A stretch of DNA of 64,000 nucleotides. Origin: an uncultured Pelagibacteraceae bacterium. GTDB lineage: Bacteria > Pseudomonadota > Alphaproteobacteria > Pelagibacterales > Pelagibacteraceae. The translations under genes and the position numbers were made by a program. The notes under the pieces were generated by a model. That model did no database searches. It was not told the origin of the DNA and saw only the letters and a list, made by a program, of their open reading frames with translations. Where the stretch lies: NCBI GenBank assembly GCA_902627565.1, contig CACOJM010000002.1, positions 1 to 64,000 on the forward strand, written 5' to 3'. Positions 8,783-18,355 of this stretch are shown one piece after another. Every line of letters begins with the position of its first letter. The stretch's first letter is position 1.

Positions 8783-10990
8783 TTAATATAGAGGCTCATC
8801 TTTAAAGAAATTTTTCATTTTTATTGGTTTTTGCTCTAGTATATAACGGTATACATTATAATTCTCGAGTACCCTTTGAACATAATTTCTTGTTTCTTTA
8901 AATTTAATTAACTCAATCCAATCGACATAACTTATTTGTTTTTTTTGAGGATTCTTGTTTATTTTTTTCCAATATCTCACTCTTTTTGGTCCAGCGTTAT
9001 AAGCGGCAATTGCAAATGGATAAGCGCCATCATACTCAAGAATTAATCCTGCAATATAATGAGATCCTAAATTAATATTATACTCTGCATCTTTTGTGAG
9101 TCTTGATTTTGAGTATGGAAGCTTAGCTTGTTTTGCAACTACTTTGGCTGTGTAAGGCATTAATTGCATTAAACCTTTTGCACCTGCATGACTATTTGCA
9201 CTTAAATCAAATTCACTTTCCTGTCTTATAATTGATAGTATAAAAGCTGTCTCAGGAATTTTTCTTCCATTAATATATTTTGGTGTACTTATTATTGGGT
9301 AATTAAAAGAGTTGTGGAATCTTTTTTCATAAGATGCTATTTTTGAAATTTGAATAGCAAAATCAAACCTATCAATGTTAGTTGCAAGTTCAGCAGCTAA
9401 TATTTCACTCCCACTTTCAATGTTGTCATTAGCTAAGTGTCTAAGTATATGTTTGGTGTATTTATCTTCATCCAGTTCATCGAGTAAATAAATTGTTTTA
9501 ACTAATTCTTTTTTAAAAAAAAAATCTCTATAATCTTCTGATACATCCATATCTTTAGAAAGTTCAAAAGTTTTATTTGGATTTAATTCTATAAAAGCTA
9601 ATTGACCATAGTATGTTGTTAGAAAATTTGCAGCTTTCTCAAACCATTGTATAGCGATATCTTTTTTTCCTAATTTCTGATAGGTTTTAGCTAACCAATA
9701 GGCTCCTCTCGACGTGCTTATTGGATAACCAACATTATTGTAAAAATTTTCAAAATGATCTTTAGCTAATAATGGATCATTTAAAAAACTAAGAGCAATC
9801 CATCCACTCATCCATTCTGCAGCTGCATATTCTGGCCCATCAGTTAAAGCATGTTTGCTAGCTACCTTATAAGCTAGTTCATATTTCTTTTTATAGATAA
9901 GAGATCTAGAAATAATTTCTCTTTCTATCCACCATTTGTCAGGTCTAACTAGATAATCTTTTGTATTTTTTATAGAAAGTAATATTTCAAGAGAACTATC
10001 AACTCTTCCTCTTTTTCTTCTCCATTTTAATCTATCATAATTTAATCCAGCATCATTTTTAAATTTTGATGGTACTTTTGCTATTGCATTATCAACTCCA
10101 TAAGATTTACTCATTAATAGTTGCCTCGCTGTGTATAATAATTCGTAATCTTTTGGTAGATATCTTAACAATCTTCTTAAATCCCAATATTTATTGTTCC
10201 AAGCAAGATAGTCAGCTCTTTTAATATAATCATCTGCATTAAGATATTTCTTAAATTTTTTTCGGTAAAATCTTAATTCTGATTTACTTAATTCTGCTGT
10301 TACCCATCCCTCTTTAATAAATGATAATCCTTTTTGAGTTTCACCATTTAAAATTAAACTTTCGCCTAATATCATTTTACCAAAACCACTTAAAGGTTCA
10401 TTTCCATCAAACCAATCAATAATTTTTTTTGGTGAAATAGAGTTCGTTGAAAGCTTATGTTCTGCCAAATATCTTATCCTACCTATTCTTGGATAATTTT
10501 CATTTGAGTCTATAAAAGTTTTATAATCATAATATGATGCTTTGTTTCCCCTAGTAAGAAGATGTCTCCATTGAATGAAATTGTATATGGATTTATCCCT
10601 AGCTTTTTTTGCAGTTTTTAATGCACTAGGCCATTTAGCTTGTTTCATCTCTAAAATAGCTTTTTTTGCAATAGCAAAATCTTTTTTGCTATAATATTTT
10701 GATTTTTTGGGAGCACTCTTCTTTTTTGATTTAACAATTAAAGGCTTTTTTATAGGTAGAATAATGCTCTTATTATTTTCCTTTTTTGATACTATTTTTT
10801 TCTTTGGTTGTTCTTTATTTTTTTTTATTATTGGTTTTGGTAAAGGTTTTAGTACATCAATTAATAATTTCTGTTCTTTCTCTTCTTTGCTTTGATTTGG
10901 TTTTTTTAAAGGTATAATTTCAGCAAACAATAAAAGCGTTATATTAGAAAAAATAATCAAACTTATAAAAAATATGAATTTTTTTAGCAT
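8783..10990 (-). CDS. slt: Soluble lytic murein transglycosylase (Slt70-like)
   Basis: A 735-residue periplasmic protein. It has an N-terminal signal/anchor (about 4-24), a Lys/Pro-rich linker (30-100), a long alpha-superhelical region with repeat-like helices (about 110-560), and a C-terminal SLT goose-lysozyme-like domain (about 584-700). The catalytic Glu lies in IIRQESEFD (about 591), with the family motifs GAKGLMQLMP and AYNAGP downstream. It cleaves glycan strands to 1,6-anhydroMurNAc ends. It is convergent with tRNA-Ser and divergent from dapA across 43 bases. The Lys-rich linker is longer than in enterobacterial Slt. Confidence 0.93.
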   Translation of the reverse strand: MLKKFIFFISLIIFSNITLLLFAEIIPLKKPNQSKEEKEQKLLIDVLKPLPKPIIKKNKEQPKKKIVSKKENNKSIILPIKKPLIVKSKKKSAPKKSKYYSKKDFAIAKKAILEMKQAKWPSALKTAKKARDKSIYNFIQWRHLLTRGNKASYYDYKTFIDSNENYPRIGRIRYLAEHKLSTNSISPKKIIDWFDGNEPLSGFGKMILGESLILNGETQKGLSFIKEGWVTAELSKSELRFYRKKFKKYLNADDYIKRADYLAWNNKYWDLRRLLRYLPKDYELLYTARQLLMSKSYGVDNAIAKVPSKFKNDAGLNYDRLKWRRKRGRVDSSLEILLSIKNTKDYLVRPDKWWIEREIISRSLIYKKKYELAYKVASKHALTDGPEYAAAEWMSGWIALSFLNDPLLAKDHFENFYNNVGYPISTSRGAYWLAKTYQKLGKKDIAIQWFEKAANFLTTYYGQLAFIELNPNKTFELSKDMDVSEDYRDFFFKKELVKTIYLLDELDEDKYTKHILRHLANDNIESGSEILAAELATNIDRFDFAIQISKIASYEKRFHNSFNYPIISTPKYINGRKIPETAFILSIIRQESEFDLSANSHAGAKGLMQLMPYTAKVVAKQAKLPYSKSRLTKDAEYNINLGSHYIAGLILEYDGAYPFAIAAYNAGPKRVRYWKKINKNPQKKQISYVDWIELIKFKETRNYVQRVLENYNVYRYILEQKPIKMKNFFKDEPLY

Positions 10991-11033
10991 AATCTTTTAG
11001 TATATGAATCGATAAACTATGTTATAAGTATTT

Positions 11034-11915
11034 ATGTTTAAAGGTTCAAATGTTGCTTTAGTCACCCCATTTAAAAACAATAAACTTGACGAAGAAACTT
11101 ACATTAAGTTAATTCATTTTCACATTAAAAATGGTACAAATGGCCTTGTTCCTGCTGGAACTACGGGAGAGTCACCAACCTTAAACCATAATGAGCATGA
11201 AAAAGTAATAGAATTATGTGTTAAAGAAAGTAATGGAAAATTGCCTGTGTTTGCTGGTACCGGATCAAACTCCACCGAAGAAGCAATATCTTTGACAACT
11301 CATGCTGAAAAAATAGGTGCAGATGGAGCCCTGATTGTTACTCCATATTATAATAAGCCAACTCAAGAAGGATTATATCAACATTATAAGTCAATAAATG
11401 ATAGTTGTGGTATTCCAATCATTATTTATAACATACCCGGTCGATCTGTCATAGATATGACTGTTGATACTATGGCGAGATTATTTGAATTAAAAAATAT
11501 AATCGGCGTTAAGGATGCAACAGGCGATTTAGATAGAGTAAAACAAACCTTAGAAAAATTAGGTAAAGATTTTATTCAATTAACTGGCAACGATGATAAT
11601 GCATTAGAATTTAATAGAAGAGGTGGAGTAGGTGCAATTAGCGTAACTGCAAATATTGCTCCAATGTTGTGTTCAAAATTTCAAAAATACTCAGTTGATA
11701 GTGATGACAATTCAAAAAAAGAGGCTGAAAAATTAGATAATATTTTACAACCTTTGCATCATGCTATGTTTGTTGAAAGTAATCCAAGTCCAGTGAAATA
11801 TGCCGCAAAATTATTAAAACTTTGTGATGATGATGTAAGACTACCACTAGTAAAAGTCACAGATAAAACAAAAGAAATTGTAAAAAAAGCTCTTGAGACA
11901 TCAAATCTTCTTTAA
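11034..11915 (+). CDS. dapA: 4-hydroxy-tetrahydrodipicolinate synthase
   Basis: A 293-residue TIM-barrel aldolase that condenses pyruvate with aspartate semialdehyde in lysine and diaminopimelate synthesis. Seen are the GTTGES motif (42-47), catalytic Tyr132 in IIYNIPGR and the Schiff-base Lys160 in GVKDATGD, all at canonical spacing. It is the first gene of a long plus-strand operon; its stop overlaps the smpB start by one base. A short AT-rich divergent gap with slt carries the likely promoter. Confidence 0.97.
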   Translation: MFKGSNVALVTPFKNNKLDEETYIKLIHFHIKNGTNGLVPAGTTGESPTLNHNEHEKVIELCVKESNGKLPVFAGTGSNSTEEAISLTTHAEKIGADGALIVTPYYNKPTQEGLYQHYKSINDSCGIPIIIYNIPGRSVIDMTVDTMARLFELKNIIGVKDATGDLDRVKQTLEKLGKDFIQLTGNDDNALEFNRRGGVGAISVTANIAPMLCSKFQKYSVDSDDNSKKEAEKLDNILQPLHHAMFVESNPSPVKYAAKLLKLCDDDVRLPLVKVTDKTKEIVKKALETSNLL

Positions 11916-12385
11916 TGATAAATAAAACCAATCCAGGTTTAAAAATAATTTGTTTAAATAGAAAAGCTAGTTTTAATTATTTTTTTGAAAATATTCTAGA
12001 GGCTGGGATAGTATTAAAAGGCTCTGAAATTAAATCTGTTAGAGAAGGTAAAGTCAATATTGCAGACTCTTATGCGGTTGAGAAAAATGGTGAGTTAATT
12101 CTTATTAATTCTCATATAGCGTCTTATAAACAAGCAAGTTATTCAAATCACAAACCTTTAGATGAAAGAAAACTTTTATTAAATAAAAAAGAAATCAATA
12201 AATTAATTGGTAAAATTCAAAGAGATGGCTTTACAATTGTTCCTACAAAAATGTATTTCAAAAAAGGTAAGGCAAAAGTTGAACTTGCTGTCGCAAAAGG
12301 AAAAAAACAATTTGACAAAAGAGCTACAAAAAAAACAAGAGATTGGAATCGTGATAAAGCAAGATATATTAGAAAAACAAGCTAA
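11915..12385 (+). CDS. smpB: SsrA-binding protein SmpB
   Basis: A 156-residue OB-fold RNA-binding protein that delivers tmRNA to stalled ribosomes. Typical motifs are present: the [20 protein letters not shown] segment (about 25-44), the [11 protein letters not shown] stretch and the basic C-terminal tail [20 protein letters not shown] that enters the ribosome. It follows dapA with a one-base overlap, a common alphaproteobacterial arrangement. The tmRNA gene itself is not in this window. Confidence 0.96.
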   Translation: MINKTNPGLKIICLNRKASFNYFFENILEAGIVLKGSEIKSVREGKVNIADSYAVEKNGELILINSHIASYKQASYSNHKPLDERKLLLNKKEINKLIGKIQRDGFTIVPTKMYFKKGKAKVELAVAKGKKQFDKRATKKTRDWNRDKARYIRKTS

Positions 12386-12863
12386 AATTGCTTTTTTGAG
12401 TATAGGATCCAATCTTGGAAATAGGATTAATTATATTGAAAAAGCAAAATCAAAACTCGTTGAAAAAGATATAATTATAATAAGTTCATCTAGTTATTAT
12501 GAAACTGTTTCATGGCCTGATCCAAGACATCCAAAATTTTATAATATAGTTTTAAAAATAAAAACTATTTTAGATAAAAAAGAATTACTTCAAAGATGCA
12601 AAGAAATTGAAAAATTTTTAGGTAGAAAAAAAACTCCCAGAAATTTCCCTCGAGAATGTGATATAGATATTTTAGATTTTGACAATAAATTATCTCATAA
12701 AGAGGTAGATTTACCTCATCCGAGAATGCATACTAGAAATTTTGTTTTATTACCTTTGTTTGAAATAGATAAAAATTGGAGGCATCCAGTGTCCAAACAA
12801 CATATAAAAACACTTATTTTTGAGTTATCAAATAGTGACATTAGTTCTATTAAACAAATTTAA
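12351..12863 (+). CDS. folK: 2-amino-4-hydroxy-6-hydroxymethyldihydropteridine pyrophosphokinase
   Basis: HPPK transfers pyrophosphate from ATP to the pterin in folate synthesis. The domain begins at [14 protein letters not shown] and continues with the catalytic [12 protein letters not shown] motif and [18 protein letters not shown], so the enzyme is complete. The ORF track starts 48 codons earlier, but that extension lies inside smpB in another frame and has no family similarity. I choose the in-frame GTG at 12351 (170 aa), preceded by GAGATTGGAA and overlapping smpB by 35 bases. A still later start near the domain edge is possible. Confidence 0.88.
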   Translation: MIKQDILEKQAKIAFLSIGSNLGNRINYIEKAKSKLVEKDIIIISSSSYYETVSWPDPRHPKFYNIVLKIKTILDKKELLQRCKEIEKFLGRKKTPRNFPRECDIDILDFDNKLSHKEVDLPHPRMHTRNFVLLPLFEIDKNWRHPVSKQHIKTLIFELSNSDISSIKQI

Positions 12864-12883
12864 AATTAATGTTATAGTAAGAC

Positions 12884-14629
12884 ATGCTGAATTCTGAAGA
12901 ATTAATAAATAAAGTTAAAAATTACAATAAATTTTTAAATCCAGAAAAACTTAATAAAGCATATGATTTTGCTGTAAAAGCACATGGAAATCAAAAAAGA
13001 GCTTCTGGTGACCCTTATTCTGTTCATCCGATTGAAGTAGCAAATATTTTAACTGATCTTAAATTAGATAGCGCAACTATAACAACTGGATTGTTACACG
13101 ATACTATTGAAGATACATATGCAACTTACGAAACAATAAAAGGCGAATTTGGATCTGAAGTTGCTGATTTAGTAGACGGTGTAACAAAGATATCAGCATT
13201 AGAAAATACGGCATCATCTAGTTCAAAAGCTGAAAATTTTAGAAAATTAATTTTAGCAACATCAAAAGATATAAGAGTTTTGTTAGTGAAAATTGCTGAT
13301 CGGCTTCATAACATGAGAACAATTAAAGCAATAAAAAGTTTAGATAAAAGAAAAAGAATTGCACAAGAAACAATGGAAATTTATGCTCCACTCGCTGATA
13401 GAATGGGTATGCACAGAATTCGAGATGAATTGGAAGATCTTTCATTTGAAGTATTAAATAATGACGCAAGAAGATTAATTCAAAAAAGATTAGATGAAAT
13501 TAAATTAGATAAAAAAGATATATTTGAAACCCTTTCGGGGGAAATCAATTCACATTTGGAAAATAATAGTATTGTTTCTAAAATTTATGGTAGAGAGAAA
13601 ACACCTTTTTCAATTTGGAGAAAAGTCCAAAAAAAAAGAGTTTCCTTAGAGCAAATAACAGACATTATTGGTTTTAGAATAATTTTAGAAAATATAGATG
13701 ACTGTTATAAAACTTTGGGGATATTACACAAAAAATGGAATTGTATACCTGGTAAATTTAAAGATTATATCTCTTCTCCGAAAATTAACGGTTATAAATC
13801 TATTCATACAGCGGTAATTGGGTCATACAAAAAACCAATTGAAATTCAAATAAGGACAAAGAAAATGCATGATTTTGCTGAAAGAGGTATTGCATCTCAT
13901 TGGCAGTATAAATCTTCTGAAAAATTTAATTCATTGACATGGAAAGAATATGATTGGTTAAAAGATTTAGTAGAAATTATTGAAAGAAATGAAAATCCTG
14001 AACATTCATATGAATATACAAAATTACAAATGTTTCAGGAAAATGTTTTTTGTTTTACACCAAAAGGCTCTGTCATCAAATTACCAAAAGATGCTACTCC
14101 AATAGATTTTGCCTACGCAGTTCATACAAAAATTGGAGATACAGCAATTGGATGTGAGATTAATGGTAATAAAAGTGAACTTCAAAATATTTTGAGAAAT
14201 GGTGACACAGTAAAAATAATAACGTCAAAAAATAATTCACCATCTCTTCATTGGATTCCAATAACAAAAACAGGAAAGGCTAGATCTGCTATAAGAAGAT
14301 ATTGGCACGATAGAGGTGAAAAAAAAGAGGAAAGAATAAAAAAATATAATACCACCCTATGGATATCACTACCTGATAAACCGGGTCAGTTAGGAAATGT
14401 AAGTTCTTTAATTGGCCAACATAAATTAAATATTTCAAATCTAGAAATGGTAGGTAAAAACCCCAATTACATTAATTTTAAATTTCAACTAATTATAAGA
14501 GATCTAAAAAATTTCACTAATTTTATTGCAGAGCTTAAACAAAAAGGTATAAAATTTAAAATAATTAGACACGAAGATAAAAGAAATGCTTTCACCCAAA
14601 AAATCCTTAAATATTTTAAAAAAAACTAA
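12884..14629 (+). CDS. Bifunctional (p)ppGpp synthetase/hydrolase, shortened Rel/SpoT
   Basis: The stringent-response enzyme that makes and degrades (p)ppGpp. The hydrolase domain has His34, His48, His72-Asp73 (GLLHDTIEDT) and KIADRLHNMRT, so it should be active. The synthetase domain has DIIGFRIIL, GYKSIHTAV and EIQIRTKKMHDFAERG. A TGS domain (about 385-445) and a C-terminal ACT domain (about 500-575) follow. It is 581 residues, against about 720-740 usually: the helical and zinc-finger (RIS) region between TGS and ACT is nearly absent. The gene ends inside the pyrE start region (44-base overlap). Confidence 0.94.
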   Translation: MLNSEELINKVKNYNKFLNPEKLNKAYDFAVKAHGNQKRASGDPYSVHPIEVANILTDLKLDSATITTGLLHDTIEDTYATYETIKGEFGSEVADLVDGVTKISALENTASSSSKAENFRKLILATSKDIRVLLVKIADRLHNMRTIKAIKSLDKRKRIAQETMEIYAPLADRMGMHRIRDELEDLSFEVLNNDARRLIQKRLDEIKLDKKDIFETLSGEINSHLENNSIVSKIYGREKTPFSIWRKVQKKRVSLEQITDIIGFRIILENIDDCYKTLGILHKKWNCIPGKFKDYISSPKINGYKSIHTAVIGSYKKPIEIQIRTKKMHDFAERGIASHWQYKSSEKFNSLTWKEYDWLKDLVEIIERNENPEHSYEYTKLQMFQENVFCFTPKGSVIKLPKDATPIDFAYAVHTKIGDTAIGCEINGNKSELQNILRNGDTVKIITSKNNSPSLHWIPITKTGKARSAIRRYWHDRGEKKEERIKKYNTTLWISLPDKPGQLGNVSSLIGQHKLNISNLEMVGKNPNYINFKFQLIIRDLKNFTNFIAELKQKGIKFKIIRHEDKRNAFTQKILKYFKKN

Positions 14630-15173
14630 TGCATTATTAGAAGGACATTTTGTATTATCATCTGGCCTTCATTCATCAAAATATATTCAGTGTGCCAAAT
14701 TACTAAGTTATCCTCATTTAGCAGATAAGATTTGTAAATCTTTAGCAAATAAAATTAATAAATTTATCCAAAGATTTGATTTAATTTTAGCACCTGCAAT
14801 GGGAGGTATTATAATTGGTTATGAAATTGGAAAAATTTTAAAAAAAGAAACTATATTTTGTGAGAGGGTAAAAGGAAAATTTACACTTAGAAGAGGTTTT
14901 AGTATTAAAAGAGGATCAAAAGTTCTAATCATCGAAGATGTAATTACAACAGGTAAGTCAAGCATGGAATGTGTTAAATTAGTTGAAAGATCAAAAGCTA
15001 AAGTTGTTGGTTTTGCATCTATTATAGACAGATCATCAAGAAAAAGTTTGAAAATTAAAAAAAAAATAATCTCTCATTTAAAAATTGATGTTCCCACATA
15101 TAAAAAAAAAGATTTACCTGATTATTTAAGATTTATGCCAATTACAACTCCAGGAAGTAGATTTATAAAGTGA
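14586..15173 (+). CDS. pyrE: Orotate phosphoribosyltransferase
   Basis: A 195-residue type I phosphoribosyltransferase converting orotate and PRPP to OMP in pyrimidine synthesis. Seen are the N-terminal LLEGHFVLSSGLHSSKYIQC segment (18-36), LAPAMGGIIIGYE, and the PRPP-binding loop VLIIEDVITTGKS (113-125). The start lies 44 bases inside the rel gene and the stop overlaps the pdxJ GTG by four bases (GTGA), so translation is probably coupled. Confidence 0.94.
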   Translation: MLSPKKSLNILKKTNALLEGHFVLSSGLHSSKYIQCAKLLSYPHLADKICKSLANKINKFIQRFDLILAPAMGGIIIGYEIGKILKKETIFCERVKGKFTLRRGFSIKRGSKVLIIEDVITTGKSSMECVKLVERSKAKVVGFASIIDRSSRKSLKIKKKIISHLKIDVPTYKKKDLPDYLRFMPITTPGSRFIK

Positions 15174-15889
15174 CAAGATTAGGAGTTAACATAGATCATA
15201 TTGCAACCCTACGTAATGCAAGAGGTGAACATCATCCAGATCCAATAATTTCTGCAAAATATGTAAAAAAAGTTGGAGCAGACTCAGTAACAATTCATTT
15301 GAGAGAAGATAGAAGACATATAAAAGATATAGATGCAAAAAGAATATGCTCTATTAAAAATTTAGATGTTAACTTGGAAATTTCAACTAATAAAAAGATT
15401 GTAGATATTGCGATGAAAATTAATCCTGATTTTATTTGTATCGTACCAGAAAATAGAAAAGAAATTACTACTGAAGGCGGACTAGATTTAATTAAGAATA
15501 AAAACAGAATACAAAGAATAGTCTTAAGATTTAAAAAAAAAAAGATAAGAACAAGTTTATTTATAAATCCTTCACTTAAAGATATAGAAATTTCAAACCA
15601 AATAAATGTTGATTGTATTGAAATTCATACTGGAAAATTAGCTAACCTAGTTAAATTAAAAAAAGATTATTCAAAAGAATTGGAGAGAATTAAAAAATGT
15701 TCAGTTTATGCAAATAGTCTTGGAATAGAAGTCCATGCTGGTCATGGACTTGATTATAAAACAACTAAAATTTTATCAAAAATCAGAGAAATAAAAGAAT
15801 TCAATATTGGTCATTATTTAATTGGGGAGTCAATATTTCATGGATTAAAAAAAGTAATAAATAATTTTAAAAAGATCATTAAAAACTGA
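15170..15889 (+). CDS. pdxJ: Pyridoxine 5'-phosphate synthase
   Basis: A 239-residue TIM barrel joining 1-deoxyxylulose 5-phosphate with 3-amino-2-oxopropyl phosphate to give pyridoxine phosphate. The N-terminus RLGVNIDHIATLRNARG, the SVTIHLREDRRHI motif, the EIHTG segment and the VHAGHGLDY loop are all canonical. GTG start overlapping the pyrE stop. It lies directly before acpS, the classic pdxJ-acpS pair. Confidence 0.96.
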   Translation: MTRLGVNIDHIATLRNARGEHHPDPIISAKYVKKVGADSVTIHLREDRRHIKDIDAKRICSIKNLDVNLEISTNKKIVDIAMKINPDFICIVPENRKEITTEGGLDLIKNKNRIQRIVLRFKKKKIRTSLFINPSLKDIEISNQINVDCIEIHTGKLANLVKLKKDYSKELERIKKCSVYANSLGIEVHAGHGLDYKTTKILSKIREIKEFNIGHYLIGESIFHGLKKVINNFKKIIKN

Positions 15890-16276
15890 ATGAGAATTTT
15901 TGGTATTGGAGTAGACATTGTAAAAAATCGAAGAATTAAACTTTTAACTAAAAAAAAAAAATTTATTGAAAGAACTTTTAGCGTAAATGAAATTAATTAT
16001 TTTAAGAAACATAAAAATAATAGGAATTATTTTTCAAAAAGATTCGCAGCCAAAGAGGCTTTCTCAAAAGCACTAGGTACTGGAATAAGAAATGATTTAA
16101 ATTTTAAAGATATTGAGATCTTAAATGACAAATTAGGAAAACCATATTTTTTAAAAAATAAGAAAATCAGTAACTTGATAAGTAAAAGATTTAAGACAAA
16201 AAAATACAATTTGTTCCTTTCAATTTCTGATGAAAAAGATTATTCAATAGCATTTACAATTATTCAAAAACAATAA
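15890..16276 (+). CDS. acpS: Holo-[acyl-carrier-protein] synthase
   Basis: A 128-residue phosphopantetheinyl transferase that moves 4'-phosphopantetheine from CoA to apo-ACP. The magnesium-site Asp9 in GIGVDIV and Glu56 in FAAKEAFSKALGTG are present. It begins immediately after pdxJ and overlaps lepB by one base. Length is normal. Confidence 0.95.
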   Translation: MRIFGIGVDIVKNRRIKLLTKKKKFIERTFSVNEINYFKKHKNNRNYFSKRFAAKEAFSKALGTGIRNDLNFKDIEILNDKLGKPYFLKNKKISNLISKRFKTKKYNLFLSISDEKDYSIAFTIIQKQ

Positions 16277-17010
16277 TGTTTAATAGAAATTTTATAATAG
16301 ATAATTTAACAACATTATTTTATGCTTTAATAATTGCTGTTTTTATTAGATCATTATTTATTCAGCCTTTTTATATACCCTCGTCTTCAATGGAGCCAAA
16401 TTTATTAGTTGGTGATAGATTATTTGTGACTAAATATTCTTATGGATACAGTAAACACTCTTTTCCGTTTAGTCCTCCAATTTTTAAAGGACGTTTTTTT
16501 TTTAAAGAACCTCAAAGAGGAGATATAGTAGTTTTTAAAACACCTGCAGACAACCGAACCGACTATATTAAAAGAGTTATTGGTTTACCTGGTGACAGAA
16601 TTCAATTTATAGACGGTGAATTATATATAAACAATAATGTTATTTTTAGAAATCTAAAATCTGAAACTGATGTAGTTTTTTGTGGAAAAGAGCCTATTAG
16701 TGTATTTACCTTTCAGGAAGAACTCTTAAATGGAAAAATATATAATATAACAAATCTTAAAAAATCATCGAATGAAAACTCTGACCCATATAAAGTTCCT
16801 GATGATCATTATTTTTATTTAGGAGATAATCGTGATTGTTCTAAGGATAGTAGATTTTTATCGAGTGTAGGTTACGTCCACAAGGATAATATTGTGGGTA
16901 AAGCGAGATTCATTTTTTTTTCATCAGACAAGAATATCGGTAGTATTTTCTATTTTTGGAAATGGAATAAGTCGATACGTTTCGATAGATTTTTCAAGAA
17001 AATTAATTAA
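16276..17010 (+). CDS. lepB: Signal peptidase I
   Basis: A 244-residue membrane-anchored serine protease that removes signal peptides from exported proteins. It has a single N-terminal helix (about 12-27), the catalytic Ser38 in YIPSSSMEPNL, Lys99 in DYIKRVIGLPGD, and the late box YFYLGDNRDCSKDSR-like (here FYLGDNRDCSKDSR). It overlaps acpS and rnc by one base each. The order acpS-lepB-rnc is standard in alphaproteobacteria. Confidence 0.96.
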   Translation: MFNRNFIIDNLTTLFYALIIAVFIRSLFIQPFYIPSSSMEPNLLVGDRLFVTKYSYGYSKHSFPFSPPIFKGRFFFKEPQRGDIVVFKTPADNRTDYIKRVIGLPGDRIQFIDGELYINNNVIFRNLKSETDVVFCGKEPISVFTFQEELLNGKIYNITNLKKSSNENSDPYKVPDDHYFYLGDNRDCSKDSRFLSSVGYVHKDNIVGKARFIFFSSDKNIGSIFYFWKWNKSIRFDRFFKKIN

Positions 17011-17672
17011 TGAAAATAATTTATCAAAATTTAGAAAAAAAATTAAAGTTTAATTTTAAAGACAAAAAAATTTTAATAAAATCACTTACTCATAAGAGCT
17101 ATGATAATCAGAAGAATAATGAAAAAATGGAATTTCTTGGTGATCGCGTTTTAGGATTAGTTGTTGCAAAAAAATTATTAGAAATTTATCCTGATGAAAA
17201 AGAAGGTATATTAGATAAAAAATTTGCATCTTTAGTGAATAAAAAAACTTGTTTAGAAATTGCCAAAAATTTAGATTTAGAAAAATATATTCTCATTTTT
17301 AAACCAAAAAATAAGAATATTAAAATTGAGGATAAAGTAATCGCAGATTGTTGTGAAGCTTTGATAGGTGCAATTTACTTAGATAAAGGCTTTATAGCTG
17401 TAGAAAAAATTATTCTTTATTTGTGGAAAAAGAAAATAGAGGAAAGTGTCATCACCGAAATTGATGCGAAAACAAAATTACAAGAATTTTCTTTAAAAAA
17501 ATTCAAAAAACTACCAATTTATAAGTTAATATCTAATACCGGACCTAGACATAAACCAATATTTAAAGTTGGAGTAAAATTAGTGAACTCTAAATTTTAT
17601 GTTTCAGAAGGTAAATCAAAAAAAGATGCAGAACAAAATGCTGCAATTCTTTGCTTAAACAATCTTAGATAA
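17010..17672 (+). CDS. rnc: Ribonuclease III
   Basis: A 220-residue double-stranded-RNA endonuclease that matures rRNA precursors. The RNase III signature NEKMEFLGDRVLG (37-49, with catalytic Glu41 and Asp45) and the second acidic site ADCCEALIGAIYLDKG are present. A C-terminal dsRNA-binding domain occupies about 150-220, ending KSKKDAEQNAAILCL. It lies one base after lepB. The GTPase gene era, which commonly follows rnc, is not here; recO begins two bases later. Confidence 0.96.
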   Translation: MKIIYQNLEKKLKFNFKDKKILIKSLTHKSYDNQKNNEKMEFLGDRVLGLVVAKKLLEIYPDEKEGILDKKFASLVNKKTCLEIAKNLDLEKYILIFKPKNKNIKIEDKVIADCCEALIGAIYLDKGFIAVEKIILYLWKKKIEESVITEIDAKTKLQEFSLKKFKKLPIYKLISNTGPRHKPIFKVGVKLVNSKFYVSEGKSKKDAEQNAAILCLNNLR

Positions 17673-17674
17673 TT

Positions 17675-18355
17675 ATGACTTGGGATGATAAAGGTTTTTT
17701 ACTTTCAAAAAATCGATATAGCGAAAATTCTTTAATTGTTGAAATATTTACAAAACATCATGGAAAAATTTCTGGAATAGTTTTTGGTGGTACTTCAAAA
17801 AAAATAAAAAATTATTTACAAGTAGGAAATGAATTATTTGTTAATTATAATTCTAAAAATATAAATAAATTAGGTTATTTCAAAATTGAAATACAAAAAG
17901 CTTATTCCCCATTATTTTTTGATAGTCGTCAGAAACTTTTTTGTGTATCTTCCGCTATGCAATTGGTAAAAATTTTGACCGCAGAATCACAAAAAAATCT
18001 TAAAATATATGATTTACTAAATCACTTTTATGAAATTATTGATTCTGATAGATGGGTAAAAAATTATATATTTTGGGAATTAGAATTATTAAGTAACATT
18101 GGTTTCAATATAGAACTAGAAAAGCTGGTAAATAAAGATATTAATAATAGTGATGATGTATATAAAATTACTTCATCCACCCAAGTAAAATATGTTCCGA
18201 ATTTTTTAATAGATAAAAATAACGATAATCCGAGTCAAAAATCGTTGCTTGATGGATTAAAACTAGTAGGTGATTTTTTAGATAAAAATATTTTAAAACC
18301 CAATAATTTGAGCCATCCCATTAATCGATTACAATTTATTGATGCTTTGAAATAG
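17675..18355 (+). CDS. recO: DNA repair protein RecO
   Basis: A 226-residue protein with the N-terminal OB fold (WDDKGFLLSKNRYSENSLIVEIF, shown in part; KISGIVFGGTSKK) and the helical C-terminal part typical of RecO. RecO works with RecR to load RecA at gaps. No zinc-finger cysteines are seen, as in many proteobacterial RecO. It is the last gene of the operon; its stop lies next to the convergent hemB stop with no spacer. Confidence 0.88.
   Translation: MTWDDKGFLLSKNRYSENSLIVEIFTKHHGKISGIVFGGTSKKIKNYLQVGNELFVNYNSKNINKLGYFKIEIQKAYSPLFFDSRQKLFCVSSAMQLVKILTAESQKNLKIYDLLNHFYEIIDSDRWVKNYIFWELELLSNIGFNIELEKLVNKDINNSDDVYKITSSTQVKYVPNFLIDKNNDNPSQKSLLDGLKLVGDFLDKNILKPNNLSHPINRLQFIDALK

Noticed and set aside
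12207-12350. 48-codon N-terminal extension of folK
   Set aside because: Lies fully inside smpB in another frame; the HPPK domain starts later and a GTG at 12351 gives the usual length.
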